Below are positions 26,583 to 34,844 of a stretch of DNA of 64,000 bases, piece by piece. Position 1 is the stretch's first letter; each line of letters starts with the position of its first letter. The notes below the pieces were generated by a model. That model was given only the letters and a program-made list of their open reading frames with translations, was not told where the DNA came from and did not search any database. The position numbers were made by a program, and so were the translations under genes. Source of the DNA: Elusimicrobiaceae bacterium (GTDB taxonomy: Bacteria; Elusimicrobiota; Elusimicrobia; Elusimicrobiales; Elusimicrobiaceae); assembly GCA_017525025.1 (NCBI GenBank), contig JAFXUJ010000007.1, forward strand, positions 124,001 to 188,000. Direction: 5' to 3'.

Positions 26583-27626
26583 ATGCTAAAAACGTTGGAA
26601 AATGAAGCCGTTCTTATGCAAGAAGCCCAGCGTTTATATGGGTTATTGCATGCGGTATCCAAGACGAAAGCTGATAAATGGACGTTGGAAGATTGTCTGG
26701 TGGCGGCTCCTTATACACTTTGTATCAATCGGTTTAAGCAAGAGCGAAATGCGGTAATCTTGGCGCATTCTTATACGACGCCCGACCTGGTGTATGGTGT
26801 AGCGGATTTTCGGGGCGATTCGTACGAGTTGGCGCTAAAAGCACGCGAATCTACCGCGGACGTAATTATTTTTGCGGGTGTGTGGTTTATGGCGGAAACG
26901 GCCAAGATTATTAACCCGTCTAAAAAAGTGTTTATTCCGGCGGGGAAAGCCGGTTGTACGTTGGCTGATTCTATGACGGCTGCGCAAGTGCGTACCCTAC
27001 GGGCCAAACATCCCGGAATACCGGCTCTTTGCTATATTAACAGCTCGGCCGAAGTAAAAGCGGAGTGTGATGCGTGCGTAACCTCCGGTAATGTATTTGA
27101 TATCGCCCAGAGAATGCCCGGCGATGAACTTATTTTTGTGCCGGATATGTTGATGGCGGAAAATTTAGAAGCTGAACTAAAACGCCGGGGTACCCCTAAA
27201 AAAGTTATTTCATCCGGCGGTTCGTGTTGTGTTCACGATAAATACCGGCCGGCACAAGTGGAACAACTGCGTGCACAATATCCGGGAATACGGGTTTTAG
27301 CTCATCCGGAATGCCCCATAGAAGTATGCCGATTGTGTGATTATGTGGGCAGTACCAAAGGGATGGTTTCTTATGTGGCGAAATCGCCGGATCACACGTT
27401 TGGTATGCTCACGGAGTTCGGGCTTGTCAATCGGTTGGAAGCGGAACATCCGGATAAGCAATTTGTGTGGCCGTTTGGCGTTTGCAGTTACATGAAGAAA
27501 AATACGCTTATCAATACGTTGGAAGTATTGGTGGAGCCTCGTCCGGAGCAAATAGTAGAAGTGGATGCAACGGTGGCCGAGCAGGCTAAAAAAGCCATTG
27601 ATAAAATGTTTGAGTTAGCAAAATGA
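26583..27626 (+). CDS. nadA: Quinolinate synthase A
   Basis: 347 aa. NadA condenses iminoaspartate with dihydroxyacetone phosphate to quinolinate using a 4Fe-4S cluster. Visible: NAVILAHSYTTPDLV, YINSSAEVKAECDACVTSGN, SCCVHDKY and AHPECPIEVCRLCDYVGSTKGM, which carry the three cluster cysteines. nadC overlaps its stop (ATGA). nadB is absent, so iminoaspartate must come from an enzyme elsewhere. No convincing SD at the ATG, which lies 14 bp after the lipoprotein stop. Confidence 0.94.
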   Translation: MLKTLENEAVLMQEAQRLYGLLHAVSKTKADKWTLEDCLVAAPYTLCINRFKQERNAVILAHSYTTPDLVYGVADFRGDSYELALKARESTADVIIFAGVWFMAETAKIINPSKKVFIPAGKAGCTLADSMTAAQVRTLRAKHPGIPALCYINSSAEVKAECDACVTSGNVFDIAQRMPGDELIFVPDMLMAENLEAELKRRGTPKKVISSGGSCCVHDKYRPAQVEQLRAQYPGIRVLAHPECPIEVCRLCDYVGSTKGMVSYVAKSPDHTFGMLTEFGLVNRLEAEHPDKQFVWPFGVCSYMKKNTLINTLEVLVEPRPEQIVEVDATVAEQAKKAIDKMFELAK

Positions 27627-28453
27627 TACTGGATAAAATTATTGAACTGGCCTTAGAAGAAGATTTGAGCTTGGGGGACATTACCTCCGATACGATTTTT
27701 TCACCGCAGGATCAAGCGGTAGCCGTGATTCGCGCCAAAGAAGATTTAGTTCTTTGCGGTTTGCCTACGGCGAAAGAAGTTTTTGCTGCGGTGGATCCGG
27801 CGGTGAAATTCAAGCCGCTTGTTACTGAAGGCGCTTTTGTAAAAAAAGGCGAAAATGTACTGGAACTTACAGGCCCTGTAGTATCTATTTTGAAAGCAGA
27901 GCGTACGGCCTTGAATTTTTTGCAACGTTTAAGCGGTATTGCTACGGCCGCGCGTGAATATGCGCAAATCGGCCAAAAATATGGCGTGATGATTGTGGAT
28001 ACACGCAAGACGCAACCGGGCATGCGCCGCTTAGATAAATATGCTGTGCGTATCGGCGGAGCGCGTAACCATCGTATTAGTTTGGCCGATAGCGTAATGA
28101 TTAAGGATAATCACATTGCGGCGGCCGGCTCTATTACCAAAGCCGTGCAAAAGATTAAATCCGTTATTGGGCACACGCCTAAGATTGAGGTAGAAACAAC
28201 TAGTTTGCCGGAAGTACAAGAGGCACTTGCGGCGGGGGCGGATATCATCATGTTAGACAATATGACGCCCGAAGAGATTGTGCGTTGTAAACAAGAAATT
28301 GCCGGTCGGGCAATTATAGAGGTTTCCGGCGGAGTCAATAAAGAAAATTTAGAAAATTATTGTAAAACAGGTGTGGATGTGATTAGTATGGGGGCACTCA
28401 CACATTCCGTTCCTGCCAAAGATTTAAGCCTTAAAATAGTAAAATATATATGA
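27623..28453 (+). CDS. nadC: Nicotinate-nucleotide pyrophosphorylase (carboxylating)
   Basis: 276 aa, normal length. Converts quinolinate and PRPP to nicotinate mononucleotide. Motifs DTRKTQPGMRRLDKYAVRIGGARNHRISLADSVMIKDNH and EVETTSLPEVQEAL with the active-site Arg/Lys/His set. Overlaps nadA by four bases and the next ORF's earliest start by four bases, so it is part of one operon. Confidence 0.95.
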   Translation: MILDKIIELALEEDLSLGDITSDTIFSPQDQAVAVIRAKEDLVLCGLPTAKEVFAAVDPAVKFKPLVTEGAFVKKGENVLELTGPVVSILKAERTALNFLQRLSGIATAAREYAQIGQKYGVMIVDTRKTQPGMRRLDKYAVRIGGARNHRISLADSVMIKDNHIAAAGSITKAVQKIKSVIGHTPKIEVETTSLPEVQEALAAGADIIMLDNMTPEEIVRCKQEIAGRAIIEVSGGVNKENLENYCKTGVDVISMGALTHSVPAKDLSLKIVKYI

Positions 28454-28476
28454 TCGTGTGTGAGAGGCAAAGTAAA

Positions 28477-29682
28477 ATGGATTATAAGCCGTTATTTTCG
28501 CAAGTGGTAAGCCGTTCCAAGGCTTCCGCCATCCGCGAACTTTTAAAAATTATTTCTCAACCGGATATTATCTCGTTTGCGGGGGGACTGCCCGACCCGG
28601 CTTTATTCCCGATAGATGAAATTGCCGGTATTATGCATCAGGTTGTAGAAAAATATCCGCAAGCTTCTTTACAATATGGCTCTACCGAAGGGCAGGAAAT
28701 GCTAAAAAAAGAGTTAATTAAGCTCTTGAAAGAAACGGAAGGCATTTCGGCCTGTGCCGAACAACTGCTTGTTGTTTCGGCTTCCCAACAGGCGTTGGAT
28801 ATGTCGGCCCGGGTGTTTGTCAATCCGGGAGATTGCATTATCACGGCTTCTCCTACGTATTTGGGCGCGCTGCAAGCGTTTCAGGTAGCGGGGGCAGATA
28901 TTATTGGTGCCGCCAGTGATGAATGTGGCATTTTGCCTCAAGATTTAGAGACCAAATTACAAGCATTGAAAGCACTGGGAAAACCGTGTAAATTTATCTA
29001 TTTAGTACCTGATTTTCAAAACCCGACGGGGACAACAATTCCGGAAAAACGCCGGGTGGAAATTTTGAAATTGGCCGAAAAATACGGTACATTCATTTTG
29101 GAAGATTCACCCTATCGTCAAATTCGTTTTGAAGGTACGTCTCCGCGTACTTTTTACGCGCTTGACCAAGGCAAAGGCCGTGTGATTACCATGTTTACTT
29201 TTTCCAAAGTGTTTGTGCCGGGATTCCGGTTGGGTTTTATCGTCGGCCCGGAAGATGTAATCCGTAAATATGTTATTTTAAAACAGGCTATGGATTTGTG
29301 TACTTCGTCTATTTTGCAATTAGCTACGGCTATGTACTTGCAAGGTGGTCATTTAAAAACCCACATAGAAGACTTAATTGCTTCGTATCGTGATAAACGC
29401 GATTTAATGCTTAAAACGCTCCAGGAAGTAATGCCCAAAGATGTTTCTTGGACGCACCCGGAGGGAGGCCTTTTTCTGTGGTTGACGTTACCCAAACACA
29501 TGGATGCTACAGAGCTGTTGCATAAAGCCGTTGAGAATAAAGTGGCTTATGTGGCAGGGGTTGATTTCTACCCCGACGGCCGGGCCAAAAATGATATGCG
29601 CCTTAACTTCTCTTACTCCACCAAAGAACAAATTGTAGAAGGTTTAAAGCGGTTGGCACAAACTATTAAAGAAAATCTATAA
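28477..29682 (+). CDS. PLP-dependent class I/II aminotransferase
   Basis: 401 aa from ATG 28477, chosen for GAGAGG about 9 nt upstream; an ATG at 28450 overlapping the nadC stop would add nine residues. Fold type I features: FAGGLPDPALFP, SASQQALDMSARVFVNPGD, PDFQNPTGTTIP, and PLP lysine in TFSKVFVPGFRLGF. The sequence is closest in style to LysN/2-aminoadipate or MocR-catalytic-like aminotransferases (no GntR domain). Substrate unknown; operon with nadAC may be coincidental. Confidence 0.88.
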   Translation: MDYKPLFSQVVSRSKASAIRELLKIISQPDIISFAGGLPDPALFPIDEIAGIMHQVVEKYPQASLQYGSTEGQEMLKKELIKLLKETEGISACAEQLLVVSASQQALDMSARVFVNPGDCIITASPTYLGALQAFQVAGADIIGAASDECGILPQDLETKLQALKALGKPCKFIYLVPDFQNPTGTTIPEKRRVEILKLAEKYGTFILEDSPYRQIRFEGTSPRTFYALDQGKGRVITMFTFSKVFVPGFRLGFIVGPEDVIRKYVILKQAMDLCTSSILQLATAMYLQGGHLKTHIEDLIASYRDKRDLMLKTLQEVMPKDVSWTHPEGGLFLWLTLPKHMDATELLHKAVENKVAYVAGVDFYPDGRAKNDMRLNFSYSTKEQIVEGLKRLAQTIKENL

Positions 29683-29700
29683 AAAATGTTTTTGAGCTAA

Positions 29701-29733
29701 GTACCCTCGGCCTATTAACCGGGGGTATTTTTT
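29701..29733 (+). terminator. nad operon terminator
   Basis: ACCCTCGG / CCGGGGGT stem with a T7 run. Confidence 0.75.
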
Positions 29734-29770
29734 TACCGTTAGCGGCGGCCACTTGGGCCTAGTTTCCTTT

Positions 29771-29814
29771 TAGGTCTTTTGACTCTTGTGCCCCCGGTAC
29801 GGATTTTGAATAAT
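29771..29814 (+). promoter_or_regulatory. Promoter with TAGGTC-type motif, copy 3 (leaderless)
   Basis: TAGGTCTTTTGACTCTTGT (29771-29789) overlaps -35 TTGTGC (29786-29791); 17-bp spacer; -10 AATAAT (29809-29814), then 6 nt to the ATG at 29821. No SD. Confidence 0.55.
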
Positions 29815-29820
29815 GAAAGT

Positions 29821-30525
29821 ATGCGAGTTTATCGTTTTATTTCTTTTTTGGCAATTTTTCTGGTGGGAAATCCTTACTGTTGGGGGCAGCCCCGTGGGGT
29901 CGGCCCGGCTATCAAAAAAATGCTTCCATCCGCCGGAAAAGTAACCGGTTCGTTGGAAAGGACAATAGCCGCAAGCATTATTCGCGAACACGGTAGCGCC
30001 GGATTTCACGCCCCCTATAGAAACTTCTCTCCTTCTAGCCCCATTCATGCTGGTGATGTGAGTCGCGTGCTTGGTTTTGGGGTCCCGCAAGCAGTTCCGT
30101 CCTCATTTTCTATATGGGGGGACAGAATTGAAAATTTTGAGGGATTGCGAAAGCAGGCCTTGGAATGGGGGATGCCGCCGGATATACGCAAGGGGGATAT
30201 AGAATCGCTCATTTGGGCTTTTGGTGCACCTGCTCGTACGGCAGACAATGCCTCCCGTTACAGTTTATGGCTTTTGTTGTGTTTATATGCGCGGTTGGAT
30301 AATCCTCTTCTCAATAAAATCGTTTCGCAGGTGGATAGCGCCACGCTTACTCATGCTTCCAAAACTTGGAATTTATTTGAACTATACAAGGGCATTGCCA
30401 AACCCCTCGGTTTTGTATACCTCTACGAGAGCACTACCCAATCTTTTTACGTCGTTTCCTTTGATAAAAAGGGGGAAAAGGCAACAGTGGACGGTTGGCC
30501 GGGGGAGATTGTGCCGGAAAAGTGA
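29821..30525 (+). CDS. Secreted N-terminal part of a zeta-toxin-like protein, ends at an in-frame TGA
   Basis: 234 aa from ATG 29821 (an upstream in-frame start at 29779 lies inside the promoter). Signal peptide VYRFISFLAIFLVGNPYCWG. The rest has no fold I recognise. The TGA at 30523-30525 is followed in the same frame, with only two codons between, by the GTG of the zeta-toxin ORF, so both may be one original gene of about 563 codons. The 3' end of this part (VSFDKKGEKATVDGWPGEIVPEK) looks mid-domain rather than a natural end. Confidence 0.55.
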   Translation: MRVYRFISFLAIFLVGNPYCWGQPRGVGPAIKKMLPSAGKVTGSLERTIAASIIREHGSAGFHAPYRNFSPSSPIHAGDVSRVLGFGVPQAVPSSFSIWGDRIENFEGLRKQALEWGMPPDIRKGDIESLIWAFGAPARTADNASRYSLWLLLCLYARLDNPLLNKIVSQVDSATLTHASKTWNLFELYKGIAKPLGFVYLYESTTQSFYVVSFDKKGEKATVDGWPGEIVPEK

Positions 30526-30531
30526 AAATAT

Positions 30532-31509
30532 GTGGAATACGTGGAGGATGTGCTTATCGGTCGTGTTTCTGTACCAATTTTTAAGGTCAAATGGGATGGG
30601 GATATACGCGTTTTGGAACATAAAGCCCGGGAGAATAGCTCTGAAATTTTAAATTATGCCGCTAAGTACGACGATGGAACCGTAACGGTAGAAAATATTT
30701 TGGCAGATCCGGTTTTTAATGAGTATCATGCGCAGGATGGTACTATATACACGCGTGAGCAAATCAGGCAACGTATGGAAAAGGCCGCTCAGGGGCGGAT
30801 TTCACCTACTGTGCATGAGTTTCGGGCATTTGGGCAATTTAGTACCGCTATTTATAGGCCAACTCGCCAAGAAATTCACGATCAAATTCTGAAAAAAGTA
30901 TTTGAAGGATGGGAAAATAAAGTAAACAAGCACCCTACTTGCATTGTGCTGGGCGGGCGCACGGCTAGCGGGAAAAGTAAGTTTAACGGGGTGGTATACG
31001 AAGAAGATACCTATTTGGTACTGGACCCGGACCGCATTAAAGAGATGTTGCCGGAGTATCCGGGTTGGAATCATGACGTACATTCGGAAGGAACGGATAT
31101 AATAGAGGATATTATACAATTGGCCGTAGAAAGAAAAGTAAATGTAGTATTGGACGGAACGATGAACGGTTTGTACGATTTGGAACGTCGGATGCAGTAC
31201 TTTTCCGCGGCCGGCTATCGGATGGAAGCCCATTATATGTTTGTGCCGAGGCAAGTGGCGGCCAAACGGGCACTCATGCGCTTTTTGGATACCCCTAATG
31301 GGCGCTATGTCCCGCCGGAAGTGGTGTTGTCTATGAAGAATGGGGAAAGGAATTTCGATATTATCAAAGATTACGTAGACGCGTGGAGTTTTAGTGATAA
31401 TAACGTTTCCCCGCAGTTGCCGCCCAAACTGGTCGCCCGGAAAGGAAATTTTGTATACCGGCCGAAAAATCCCACTTGGTTAGACGGACCTGCTATTTTT
31501 CGTCCATAA
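30532..31509 (+). CDS. Zeta-toxin-family kinase domain protein
   Basis: 325 aa from a GTG. Zeta/PezT toxins phosphorylate UDP-N-acetylglucosamine and block peptidoglycan synthesis. Walker A GGRTASGKS (141-149), DPDRIKEMLPEY (165 on) and HSEGTDIIEDII match the family's nucleotide and substrate sites. No epsilon-type antitoxin gene is adjacent. No SD precedes the GTG and the frame is continuous with the secreted ORF upstream apart from one TGA; a signal peptide on a zeta toxin would make it an exported effector (inference). Confidence 0.7.
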   Translation: MEYVEDVLIGRVSVPIFKVKWDGDIRVLEHKARENSSEILNYAAKYDDGTVTVENILADPVFNEYHAQDGTIYTREQIRQRMEKAAQGRISPTVHEFRAFGQFSTAIYRPTRQEIHDQILKKVFEGWENKVNKHPTCIVLGGRTASGKSKFNGVVYEEDTYLVLDPDRIKEMLPEYPGWNHDVHSEGTDIIEDIIQLAVERKVNVVLDGTMNGLYDLERRMQYFSAAGYRMEAHYMFVPRQVAAKRALMRFLDTPNGRYVPPEVVLSMKNGERNFDIIKDYVDAWSFSDNNVSPQLPPKLVARKGNFVYRPKNPTWLDGPAIFRP

Positions 31510-31519
31510 AAATGGCATA

Positions 31520-31549
31520 AAAAACAACCTCTTCGGGAGGTTGTTTTTT
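31520..31549 (+). terminator. Terminator after zeta-toxin gene
   Basis: AAAACAACCTC / GAGGTTGTTTT-type stem with UUCG tetraloop and T6; likely bidirectional with the convergent phosphate transporter. Confidence 0.88.
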
Positions 31550-31569
31550 GAGGGAAAAAAAGCGTCCGG

Positions 31570-32616
31570 CTAGAACAATAATACTTTTAATTCATAGGCA
31601 ATGGCGGAAATAAGCGCCGCTGCGGGGATGGTAATAAACCACGCCCAAATAATCCGTCTGGCTACGCCCCAATGCACCCCGGAAAGACGCCGCAAGGCAC
31701 CGATTCCGACGATAGAGCCGGTAATGGTATGCGTGGTGCTAACGGGAATACCCAGAAAAGACGCAATGAAAATAGACGTGCCGGCGGCAGATTCGGCGCA
31801 AAAGCCGTCCACGGGGCGTAAGCGGGTAATCTTTTGCCCCATGGTTTTTACAATGCGCCACCCGCCCGAAAGCGTACCAATGGCAATAGCCGCTTGGCAA
31901 ATAATAACTACTGAAAACGGCACTACAAACTCGCCGTGTTGGATGGCGGCCAGTTCGTGGTGGGAGTAGAAAAACTCCTGTAATGGGGCAATTTCCGTCC
32001 CGGCCAGGCCACCCACTAAGAGCATGCTGATGATACCCATGGTTTTTTGCGCATCATTCCCGCCATAACCCAGTGAGTAAGCCGCCGCGGAAAAAAGCTC
32101 TGCTTTGCGGAAAAACCAGTCCACCTTAGCAGGTTTAAAATGATTGCAAATATTGAATACAACAATCCCGATTAAAGAACTGAGTAAAAACCCCAGGAGC
32201 GGAGAGATAAAAATAAACATTACAGTTTTCAAAATACCGCCCGCTACAAGTGCTTGGGTGCCACCTTTTAAAAATCCGGCCCCGATCAGTCCGCCAATCA
32301 GCGCGTGGGAAGAACTGGACGGTAAACCAAACCACCATGTAATTAAGTTCCAACCACAAGCCCCTATCAACGCCCCAAAAACCAAATTGGAGTCTATGAA
32401 CTGGGTATGGATGATGCCGGCCCCAATGGTTTTGGCAACGGCTGTACCGAAAATCAAAAAGGCAATGAAGTTAAAAAATGCCGCCCACCAAACCGCAAAA
32501 CGGGGAGATAATACCCGCGTGGAAATAACGGTGGAGACAGCATTAGCCGCGTCGTGAAAGCCGTTGAGATAATCAAAAAACAAGGCTAGGATAATTAAAA
32601 AGATAATCCATGTCAT
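31570..32616 (-). CDS. Inorganic phosphate transporter, PiT family
   Basis: 348 aa, about ten membrane helices. Duplicated PiT signatures: DYLNGFHDAANAVSTVISTRVLSP near the N-terminus and FLGIPVSTTHTITGSIVGIGAL near the C-terminus. Low-affinity phosphate uptake driven by ion gradient. Downstream partner of the DUF47 gene (15 bp gap), the common PiT-DUF47 pair. Confidence 0.95.
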   Translation of the reverse strand: MTWIIFLIILALFFDYLNGFHDAANAVSTVISTRVLSPRFAVWWAAFFNFIAFLIFGTAVAKTIGAGIIHTQFIDSNLVFGALIGACGWNLITWWFGLPSSSSHALIGGLIGAGFLKGGTQALVAGGILKTVMFIFISPLLGFLLSSLIGIVVFNICNHFKPAKVDWFFRKAELFSAAAYSLGYGGNDAQKTMGIISMLLVGGLAGTEIAPLQEFFYSHHELAAIQHGEFVVPFSVVIICQAAIAIGTLSGGWRIVKTMGQKITRLRPVDGFCAESAAGTSIFIASFLGIPVSTTHTITGSIVGIGALRRLSGVHWGVARRIIWAWFITIPAAALISAIAYELKVLLF

Positions 32617-32631
32617 ACGTTTGGGCTTTCC

Positions 32632-33249
32632 TTAGTTGTTTTTGACCAAAATGGACTCTACCAAATTAGCGACGTGTTCGCAAAAGTCGGTTGTTGTTTC
32701 GGCAATTTCGTAGAGTTCTTTTTGCTTGATGACCATAATAGGATCTTTTTCGTTGGTAAACAAATCAGAAATTGCCTCGTCACGCAACACATCCCCTTCG
32801 TTTTCCAAACGGTTGATTTCCACACAATACTCTTGCGTTTCTTTCATGTGTTTTTTGTTGCGTAAGGCGGCTAACGTATGGCGCAGCGCCTTGGTCGTTT
32901 GCTCAATGGTAACAGCCATTTTTTTACTATATAACGTTGGCTTGGAAATTTTATACAGGGAAAACCGATTAGTCAGCAGGTAGATATTATCCATGATATC
33001 GTCCATGCGGTTGGCCAAGGCCAAAATATCTTCACGGTCAAAAGGCGTAATGAATGTTTCGTTGAGGAGATTGATGGTGGTGTGGGTAAGTTCATCCCCG
33101 TAGTGTTCAAATTCATGCATTTTACGTACATTTTCGGGGGAAAAATTTCCCTCGTCTACCAACTTGCGGTAGTATTCTGCCGCGCGGACTAAGTTTTCGG
33201 CTTGTTTGTCAAACAAATTAAAGAATTTATCTTCTTTCGGTAAAAACAT
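32632..33249 (-). CDS. DUF47/PhoU-like regulator of phosphate transporter
   Basis: 205 aa, all-helical. LPKEDKFFNLFDKQAENLVRAAEYYRKLV and EHYGDELTHTTINLLNETFITPFDREDILALANRMDDIMD are characteristic of the DUF47 (YkaA) family. It is thought to gate or regulate the paired PiT transporter. First gene of a two-gene operon. Confidence 0.93.
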   Translation of the reverse strand: MFLPKEDKFFNLFDKQAENLVRAAEYYRKLVDEGNFSPENVRKMHEFEHYGDELTHTTINLLNETFITPFDREDILALANRMDDIMDNIYLLTNRFSLYKISKPTLYSKKMAVTIEQTTKALRHTLAALRNKKHMKETQEYCVEINRLENEGDVLRDEAISDLFTNEKDPIMVIKQKELYEIAETTTDFCEHVANLVESILVKNN

Positions 33250-33286
33250 AGGATTTGTACTCCATTTGATTTAATTTGATTCTTGC

Positions 33287-33315
33287 AAAACGCCCGTTTT
33301 TTAATCAAACGGGCG
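33287..33315 (-). terminator. ackA terminator
   Basis: CGCCCGTTT / AAACGGGCG stem (33291-33299 with 33307-33315) read on the minus strand, followed by a short T-run. Confidence 0.7.
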
Positions 33316-33323
33316 CGTAAAAA

Positions 33324-34688
33324 CTATTTCTTTAATTCCTTTTTTAACTGCTCAGGCAGATTAACGGCGGCTTTTAAGATCGCCGGATTCTTTTTTACAT
33401 CTTCTATGAATGCTGCATCCCTGAGTTTATTGCGGTATCCTTTCTCCTGGAAAATATACCGGAACTTAGTATATACGTCGTAAGTGCCGTCTAACAAGGC
33501 TACAATATCTTGCACCCCTACAATTTCTTCATCCGTCGGGATAACAAATATTTTCACTTTTGAATTATCGGCGGAAATACAGCATTCCGCTTTGTTGGTG
33601 CTGGCGACATTGTTGCGTTCTTTGTCTAATACAATACCGAAATTTTCAAGTCCTTCTAAGGAGTGTTCGCGCACGTCCGGTCCGCGTTCACCGATCCCGG
33701 CGGTAAATACGATACAATCCAACCGGCCCATGATAGCCATATACGCACCTAAGTATTTTTTAATGCGGTGCGCTTGTACATCGGCTGCCAAATTGCAAAG
33801 TTCATCTCCTTCATCCATTCCTTTGCGTACATCGCGTTGGTCGGAAAAGCGGTCCCCGGTCAGGGCATACATACCGCTTTTTTTATTTAAAATCGTGTAC
33901 ATTTCTTCCGGCGGCATATTCAGCTTTTTCATCATATGAAAGCAAGCTGACGGATCAATATCGCCGGAGCGAGATCCCATAACCAATCCTTCCAAGGGGG
34001 TAAGCCCCATGCTGGTATCTACGCAGCGGCCGTTTTGTACGGCTGTTAAACTGGCACCGGCACCTAAATGGCAAACAATCGTATTTAATTCTTCTACCGG
34101 CTTATCCATTAACACGGCTGCGCGGCGGGAAGTGTATAACACGGAAGAACCGTGAAAGCCATATTTGCGGATGCCGTAATCGGTATACCATTTGCGTGGC
34201 AAGGCATACATATATGCTTCCGGCGGCATGGTTTGGTGAAAAGCAGTATCCATTACACACACGTGAGTAACGTTCGGCAGTAAGGCGCGGGCGGCTTCAA
34301 TACCCATGATATGAGCTGGGTTATGTAGTGGGGCTAAATCGGCGATATTACGCAACTCGGCTACCACACTATCGTCTACAATAACGGATTTGGCAAATTT
34401 GCCGCCATGTACGATACGGTGTCCTACGGCACTGATAACATTTATATTTTCAATGACGCCGTGTTGTTTATCGGTTAGTGTTTTAATAACGAGGTTGATA
34501 GCTTCTTTGTGGTCTTTACAATTTTGTTTTACTTCAAAAGGGGGAAAACCGTTGCGGTCTTGCGTTAAACGGGTGCCGTCTATGCCGATGCGTTCCACCC
34601 CTCCGGCACATAAACTTTTCTTTTGATCCCAATCGTATACGCTATATTTTACGGAAGAACTGCCACAATTTAAAAATAAGATAATCAT
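33324..34688 (-). CDS. ackA: Acetate kinase with C-terminal extension
   Basis: 454 aa versus about 400 for the family. Makes ATP from acetyl phosphate in fermentation. Motifs: NCGSSSVKYSVYD, VGHRIVHGG, PLHNPAHIMGIEAA, MGLTPLEGLVMGSRSGDIDP, FTAGIGERGPDVRE. After the usual end (IPTDEEIVGVQDIVALL) about 55 extra residues, rich in charge, continue to KKELKK. pta is not in the window. SD AAGGA. Confidence 0.95.
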   Translation of the reverse strand: MIILFLNCGSSSVKYSVYDWDQKKSLCAGGVERIGIDGTRLTQDRNGFPPFEVKQNCKDHKEAINLVIKTLTDKQHGVIENINVISAVGHRIVHGGKFAKSVIVDDSVVAELRNIADLAPLHNPAHIMGIEAARALLPNVTHVCVMDTAFHQTMPPEAYMYALPRKWYTDYGIRKYGFHGSSVLYTSRRAAVLMDKPVEELNTIVCHLGAGASLTAVQNGRCVDTSMGLTPLEGLVMGSRSGDIDPSACFHMMKKLNMPPEEMYTILNKKSGMYALTGDRFSDQRDVRKGMDEGDELCNLAADVQAHRIKKYLGAYMAIMGRLDCIVFTAGIGERGPDVREHSLEGLENFGIVLDKERNNVASTNKAECCISADNSKVKIFVIPTDEEIVGVQDIVALLDGTYDVYTKFRYIFQEKGYRNKLRDAAFIEDVKKNPAILKAAVNLPEQLKKELKK

Positions 34689-34794
34689 TAGGTTGTCCTT
34701 TTAAGTCCCTTGCGGGGATAGATATGAAGGAAAAATTCCTCTTATTATTATTGTAGCAAAAAAATGTTTCGGGTGGATAGAGCGCCGTCCAGTT

Positions 34795-34823
34795 AAAAAA
34801 TCCCCGGGAGTGCATCCCGGGGA
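34795..34823 (-). terminator. Terminator of the DUF885-like gene
   Basis: TCCCCGGGA / TCCCGGGGA stem; the A6 at 34795-34800 gives a T-run on the minus strand. Confidence 0.82.
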
Positions 34824-34844
34824 AACGAATTGAAGAAATACTTT

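Noticed and set aside
30523-30525. TGA read as a sense codon throughout the genome
   Set aside because: TGA ends several other genes normally (nadC, tolC, the PilV-like gene, the flavoprotein), so any recoding would be local to this gene.
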